A DNA stretch of 64,000 bases from Rhodococcus zopfii NBRC 100606 = JCM 9919 (GTDB lineage Bacteria; Actinomycetota; Actinomycetes; Mycobacteriales; Mycobacteriaceae), in contig NZ_BCXI01000030.1 of the NCBI RefSeq assembly GCF_001895025.1, positions 58,820 through 122,819 on the forward strand, in the 5' to 3' direction. The notes below the pieces were generated by a model. The model was given only the letters and a program-made list of their open reading frames with translations, was not told the origin of the DNA and made no database searches. This document shows, one piece after another, positions 60,772-64,000 of this stretch. A program made the translations under genes and the position numbers. Numbering within the stretch: the stretch's first letter is position 1; each line of letters opens with the position of its first letter.

Positions 60772-62123
60772 TCGAAGCTCACCTCCGCTCCCCGCATTGC
60801 CGGCGCACCCAGCTGGGTCGTCCACCGTGGCACCTCGCCGGGCTCGAGGCCCGAGGCGGCTCCGTAGATCATGTCGAGCGTTTCCTGTTCGGCGGCCGAA
60901 CCCGTGTAGGACACCGGCACGGTGCCGATGATGCGGCCGACGTCGTCCGGAACACCGGAACCTTCCGGAGCCGGGAAGTACGGGATGGTTTCGGGGCCGG
61001 GGTTACGAGACGGAACCTGGTAGGAACCGTCGTTGATCGATCCGCCCGGGTACTGCGGGAACTGTCGGCCGGGGGCGGTGACGCTGTCGTAGCAGGCCGG
61101 CCCACGGTCGTCGAGCAGTCGCGGTTCGTCCTGGTTCGGCAGGTACCGGCCCTTCGGATTCGTGAACTGGATGTTCGCACGCACGCCAGGGAACGGATCG
61201 TCGGCGGCGAGGACACCGGCCGCGGCCGGGGCGGCGTCGGCGAAGCCCTCGAGCATGCACGGGAAGGACGGTGAGTACCGCGCCAGCAGTTGCAGCGCCT
61301 CCTTCGAGTCCGCGGAAATGCTGATGATCGAGGAGGCGTTCGTCTCCAGCAGGCCCGCGGTCGCGGACGTCGCTCCGGTCGCGGACACCAGCAGCGTCGC
61401 GATCTGGTTCTGCTGCTCGACGACGGTGTTTCCGGTGGTCCGCAGGTTGTTCAGCGCGTTCACCAGATCCGGTGCCGCCTCCGCATAGGTCTGGGAGAAG
61501 TCCGCGAGACCGCGCAGATCCTCCTGGAGGGTCGGCAGTTCCGCGCCGACCTCACGGAAAATCTGCTCGAGGTGGTCGACGGTCCGGCCGAGTGTCTCCC
61601 CGCGACCGCTCAGGCCCTGCGCGAGCGCACCGAGGGTGCCGGCGAGATCCTCCGGCGGAATGGCCTGCAGCAGCGGGAGGAGCCCGTCGAGGACCTCCCC
61701 GAGCTCGACGGTCTTCTCGCTGGTGTCCTGGACCAGCACGTCGCCGGCGGCGAGCGGGCGAGCCGGGTCGTCGGGCAACAGCAGCGCGACGTAACGCTCA
61801 CCGAACAGTGTCTTCGGCAGCAGCTGGGCCGTCGAGTTCGCCGGGATCAGCTCGGCTTTGTCCGGGTCGATCGCCAGATGGGCGGTGACCTCACCGTCGT
61901 CGATCGACGTCGAACGCACCTCGCCGACGATCATGCCGCGAACCTTGACGTCGGCGTTGTGCGGCAGCGCGTTGCCGACGCTGTCGGTGACCAGGTCGAC
62001 GGCGACGACCTTCGTGAAGGTCTTGTTGTACATCGCGATGGTTCCGCCGAGGAACAGCGCCAGGACCAGGAAGAAGACCATACCCAGCACGCGACGGCGG
62101 AGCGCCGAGGGAGTCTCGATCAT
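60768..62123 (-). CDS. mceA: Mce family protein, A position
   Basis: A 451-residue protein, the longest Mce subunit here: N-terminal helix (VLGMVFFLVLALFLGGTIA), MCE domain (ADVKVRGMIVGEVRSTSI) and long helical tail, then a C-terminal region with SPSFPCMLEGFADA, a mark of MceA proteins. Start ATG 62123 overlaps the yrbEB stop by four bases. MceA proteins contact the YrbE permease dimer at the base of the complex. Substrate class cannot be assigned from sequence alone. Confidence 0.87.
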   Translation of the reverse strand: MIETPSALRRRVLGMVFFLVLALFLGGTIAMYNKTFTKVVAVDLVTDSVGNALPHNADVKVRGMIVGEVRSTSIDDGEVTAHLAIDPDKAELIPANSTAQLLPKTLFGERYVALLLPDDPARPLAAGDVLVQDTSEKTVELGEVLDGLLPLLQAIPPEDLAGTLGALAQGLSGRGETLGRTVDHLEQIFREVGAELPTLQEDLRGLADFSQTYAEAAPDLVNALNNLRTTGNTVVEQQNQIATLLVSATGATSATAGLLETNASSIISISADSKEALQLLARYSPSFPCMLEGFADAAPAAAGVLAADDPFPGVRANIQFTNPKGRYLPNQDEPRLLDDRGPACYDSVTAPGRQFPQYPGGSINDGSYQVPSRNPGPETIPYFPAPEGSGVPDDVGRIIGTVPVSYTGSAAEQETLDMIYGAASGLEPGEVPRWTTQLGAPAMRGAEVSFE

Positions 62124-62980
62124 CCGGCGACCCTCACCGTCGTCGTCGTGCCCCAGATCGCGAGGCTGAGGAAGAAATCGAGAACGGCGATGGTGACGAT
62201 GGCGGTGCGGACCGCCCGGCCCACCGCGACGCCCACACCCGCCGGGCCACCGCTGGCGTGGAAGCCGTAGTAGCAGTGGATGAGGATCAGCACGAACGCG
62301 AAGATCAGCACTTTCGCGAACGAATAGAGCACGTCCTCCGGTGGCAGGAACAGATAGAAGTAGTGGTCGTACGAACCGGACGACTGGCCGTTGAACACGG
62401 TGCTGATCACCCGTGTCGCCAGGTAGGCGGCGAGGAGGCCGATGATGTACAGCGGGATGACGGCGACGAAGCCGGCGATCATCCGGGAGGTGACCAGGAA
62501 CGGCACCGACGGCACCGCCATCACTTCGAGCGCGTCGATCTCCTCACTGATGCGCATGGCGCCGAGCTGTGCGGTGAAGCCACATCCGACGGTCGCGGAC
62601 AGCGCGAGCGCCGCCACGATGGGGGCGATCTCCCGGGTGTTGACGTAGGCGGACAGGAAGCCCGTCAGCACGGACGATCCGAGCTGCTCGAGCGCGGCGT
62701 AACCCTGCAGTCCGACGACGACACCGGTGAAGCCGGACATCATCGCGATGACGCCGATGGTGCCGCCGATGACGGCGAGCGCACCGCTGCCGAAGGTGAC
62801 CTCGGCGAGCAGCCGCAGCACCTCCTTGCGATAGTGCACGATCGTCTTCGGAGTCCACGCGACCGCGCGAGCGTAGAACGACATCTGGTCGCCCGCGCGA
62901 TCCAGGACGTTCAGTGGTGCGCGCAGCACCCGCCTGCCGCGAAGCAGGAAGAGATCCCCGCGGCCTTTCGCAATCGTCAT
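62120..62980 (-). CDS. yrbEB: YrbE-family (MlaE-like) ABC permease, B position
   Basis: A 286-residue permease with about five helices and the MlaE/YrbE core (GLQGYAALEQLGSSVLTGFLSA, AALALSATVGCGFTAQLGAMRISEEIDALEVM). The SEEIDAL motif is the coupling element for the MceG ATPase. It starts four bases after the yrbEA stop. It forms the permease pair with YrbEA. Confidence 0.9.
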   Translation of the reverse strand: MTIAKGRGDLFLLRGRRVLRAPLNVLDRAGDQMSFYARAVAWTPKTIVHYRKEVLRLLAEVTFGSGALAVIGGTIGVIAMMSGFTGVVVGLQGYAALEQLGSSVLTGFLSAYVNTREIAPIVAALALSATVGCGFTAQLGAMRISEEIDALEVMAVPSVPFLVTSRMIAGFVAVIPLYIIGLLAAYLATRVISTVFNGQSSGSYDHYFYLFLPPEDVLYSFAKVLIFAFVLILIHCYYGFHASGGPAGVGVAVGRAVRTAIVTIAVLDFFLSLAIWGTTTTVRVAG

Positions 62981-62984
62981 CGCT

Positions 62985-63779
62985 TCAGGATCCCTTCGCA
63001 GGCACGATCTGCAGGTACACCATCGTCAAGATCAGGTTCGCGAAGAACAGCAGTAGGAACGTGATGACGACAGTCTGATTGACGGCTTCCCCGACGCCCT
63101 TCGGGCCGGCGCCGGGGTGGAGACCCTTGTACGCGGCGATGACTCCGGCGATGAGACCGAAGACGGCCGCCTTGAGTTCGGCGACGTACAGGTCGGGCAA
63201 CTGGGCGAGCGCCGAGAACGAGGCCAGGTAGGCACCCGGGGTTCCGCCCTGCAGGATGACGTTGAAGAAGTAGCCACCGGTGATGCCGACGACCGAGACG
63301 AGCCCGTTGAGCAGCACCGCCACCAGGATCATGGCGAGGACCCGCGGGACGACGAGACGCTGGACCGGGTCGATGCCCAGCACCTTCATGGCGTCGATCT
63401 CCTCGCGGATCGTCCGCGAGCCGAGATCGGCGGTCACGGCGGATCCGGCCGCGCCGGCGATCAGCAGGGCGGTCACGATCGGGCTGCCCTGCTGGATGAC
63501 CGCGAGCACGCTGGCGGCGCCGGTGAACGACTCGGCTCCGAGCTGTTTGATCAGCGATCCGGTCTGAAGGGACACGACGGCCCCGAACGGAATGGCGACC
63601 AGAGCGGTCGGCAGGATCGTGACGCTCGCGATGAACCACGCCTGCTCGATGAACTCCCGGAACTGGAACGGGCGGCGGAAGGTGTTCCGCACGACGTCGA
63701 CGAACAGTTCGACGATGTTCCCGGCCTGTGTGAGTGCACCGTGTACCGGACGCACGATCGAACTACTGCCGACCCCCAT
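62985..63779 (-). CDS. yrbEA: YrbE-family (MlaE-like) ABC permease, A position
   Basis: A 264-residue permease: SLQTGSLIKQLGAESFTGAASV, the ADLGSRTIREEIDAMKVLGID coupling motif, and four to five membrane helices. It starts at ATG 63779; AGGAGAG lies just upstream, overlapping the mceG stop. It is the first membrane gene of the mce operon and is transcribed behind the ATPase gene. Confidence 0.9.
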   Translation of the reverse strand: MGVGSSSIVRPVHGALTQAGNIVELFVDVVRNTFRRPFQFREFIEQAWFIASVTILPTALVAIPFGAVVSLQTGSLIKQLGAESFTGAASVLAVIQQGSPIVTALLIAGAAGSAVTADLGSRTIREEIDAMKVLGIDPVQRLVVPRVLAMILVAVLLNGLVSVVGITGGYFFNVILQGGTPGAYLASFSALAQLPDLYVAELKAAVFGLIAGVIAAYKGLHPGAGPKGVGEAVNQTVVITFLLLFFANLILTMVYLQIVPAKGS

Positions 63780-63787
63780 CTGCTCTC

Positions 63788-64000
63788 CTACTTCTGGCCG
63801 TACTGCTGATCGTCGCGATAGACGGGGATCACCTGGGTGTCGTCCTCACGGGCGTCGTACCCCGCCGGGACTCCTGCCGCCACGTGTGCGGCTTCTTCCT
63901 GGTCGTAGCTCTGGAGGATGGCGGCCTGAGCGCTCTCCGGCAGGGTGTGCAGGATCTGCCGCACCCGCTGGTGGCGGCGTCCCACGGCCTGGCGTTCCGG
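63788..64000 (-). CDS. mceG: Mce-associated ATPase MceG (Mkl), C-terminal end only
   Basis: The last 70 residues of a protein entering from the right edge. PERQAVGRRHQRVRQILHTL, then PESAQAAILQSYDQEE, closely follows the C-terminal regulatory tail of mycobacterial Mkl/MceG (PERKAVARRQARVREMLHTL, from memory). This tail lies beyond the ATPase domain and is needed for stability of the ATPase with its membrane partners. The gene is eight bases from yrbEA and so is probably in the same operon. Its ATPase motifs are outside the window. Confidence 0.8.
   Translation of the reverse strand, partial: PERQAVGRRHQRVRQILHTLPESAQAAILQSYDQEEAAHVAAGVPAGYDAREDDTQVIPVYRDDQQYGQK

Noticed and set aside
60768..63779. 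Assignment of the operon as the cholesterol importer mce4
   Set aside because: No KstR motif is visible in the operon, its own promoter lies outside the window, and subunit class cannot be told by eye.

Overview
The window is about 69% GC, uses GTG and TTG starts freely and chains its genes through 4-base stop/start overlaps. Its gene content (NDMA-dependent methanol dehydrogenase, 3-ketosteroid 9-alpha-hydroxylase reductase, Mce transporter operon, DUF3558 lipoproteins, FprB) points to a mycolic-acid actinobacterium, most likely Rhodococcus or a close relative. This is inferred from protein families, not from a database search. No tRNA, rRNA, CRISPR array, prophage or insertion sequence was seen.

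Layout. 1-5.7 kb: the start of an NDMA-dependent alcohol dehydrogenase, kshB with a KstR-type operator, an AlkD-like DNA repair protein, an SPW membrane protein, a TetR regulator, a divergent glutamate racemase and a ferredoxin reductase. 5.9-8.5 kb: a five-gene Asp23/DUF2273/AmaP-like envelope-stress operon. 8.7-12.6 kb: a tightly coupled phosphonate-type ABC transporter (phnD-phnC-phnE) followed by an MptpB-like phosphatase and a TetR. 12.7-17.8 kb: an Eis-like gene remnant, an ECF transporter in which the membrane part and both ATPases are one polypeptide, a tiny metallothionein-like protein preceded by a tandem repeat, an NTF2/SnoaL-like protein, and a LysR gene whose 3' end carries the terminator of the opposing tuf gene.

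17.8-22.5 kb: the str operon (rpsL-rpsG-fusA-tuf) on the minus strand. 22.5-25.7 kb: two DUF3558 lipoproteins and three TetR genes. 25.1-35.1 kb: an eight-gene minus-strand operon (DinB-like protein, AtuA-like protein, acyl-CoA dehydrogenase, carboxyltransferase, biotin carboxylase, second acyl-CoA dehydrogenase, enoyl-CoA hydratase, TetR). It looks like a catabolic route built on an acyl-CoA carboxylase and resembles, from memory, the M. tuberculosis echA7-fadE12-accA2-accD2-fadE13-Rv0976c block. 35.2-37.4 kb: tellurite/stress genes (DUF475, TerD, truncated TerD). 37.5-45.4 kb: LysR, thioesterase, two DUF202 proteins, a Rieske lipoprotein, an MFS drug exporter, FprB, an acyl-ACP thioesterase and a SixA-like phosphatase.

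45.4-53.4 kb: rpoC and rpoB, with two candidate promoters ahead of rpoB and a strong terminator after rpoC. The rifampicin- and streptomycin-binding regions look wild type. 53.4-64.0 kb: a complete mce operon (mceG end, yrbEA, yrbEB, mceA-F, two Mce-associated proteins) lying directly upstream of rpoB; it would build an ATP-driven lipid importer in the cell envelope.
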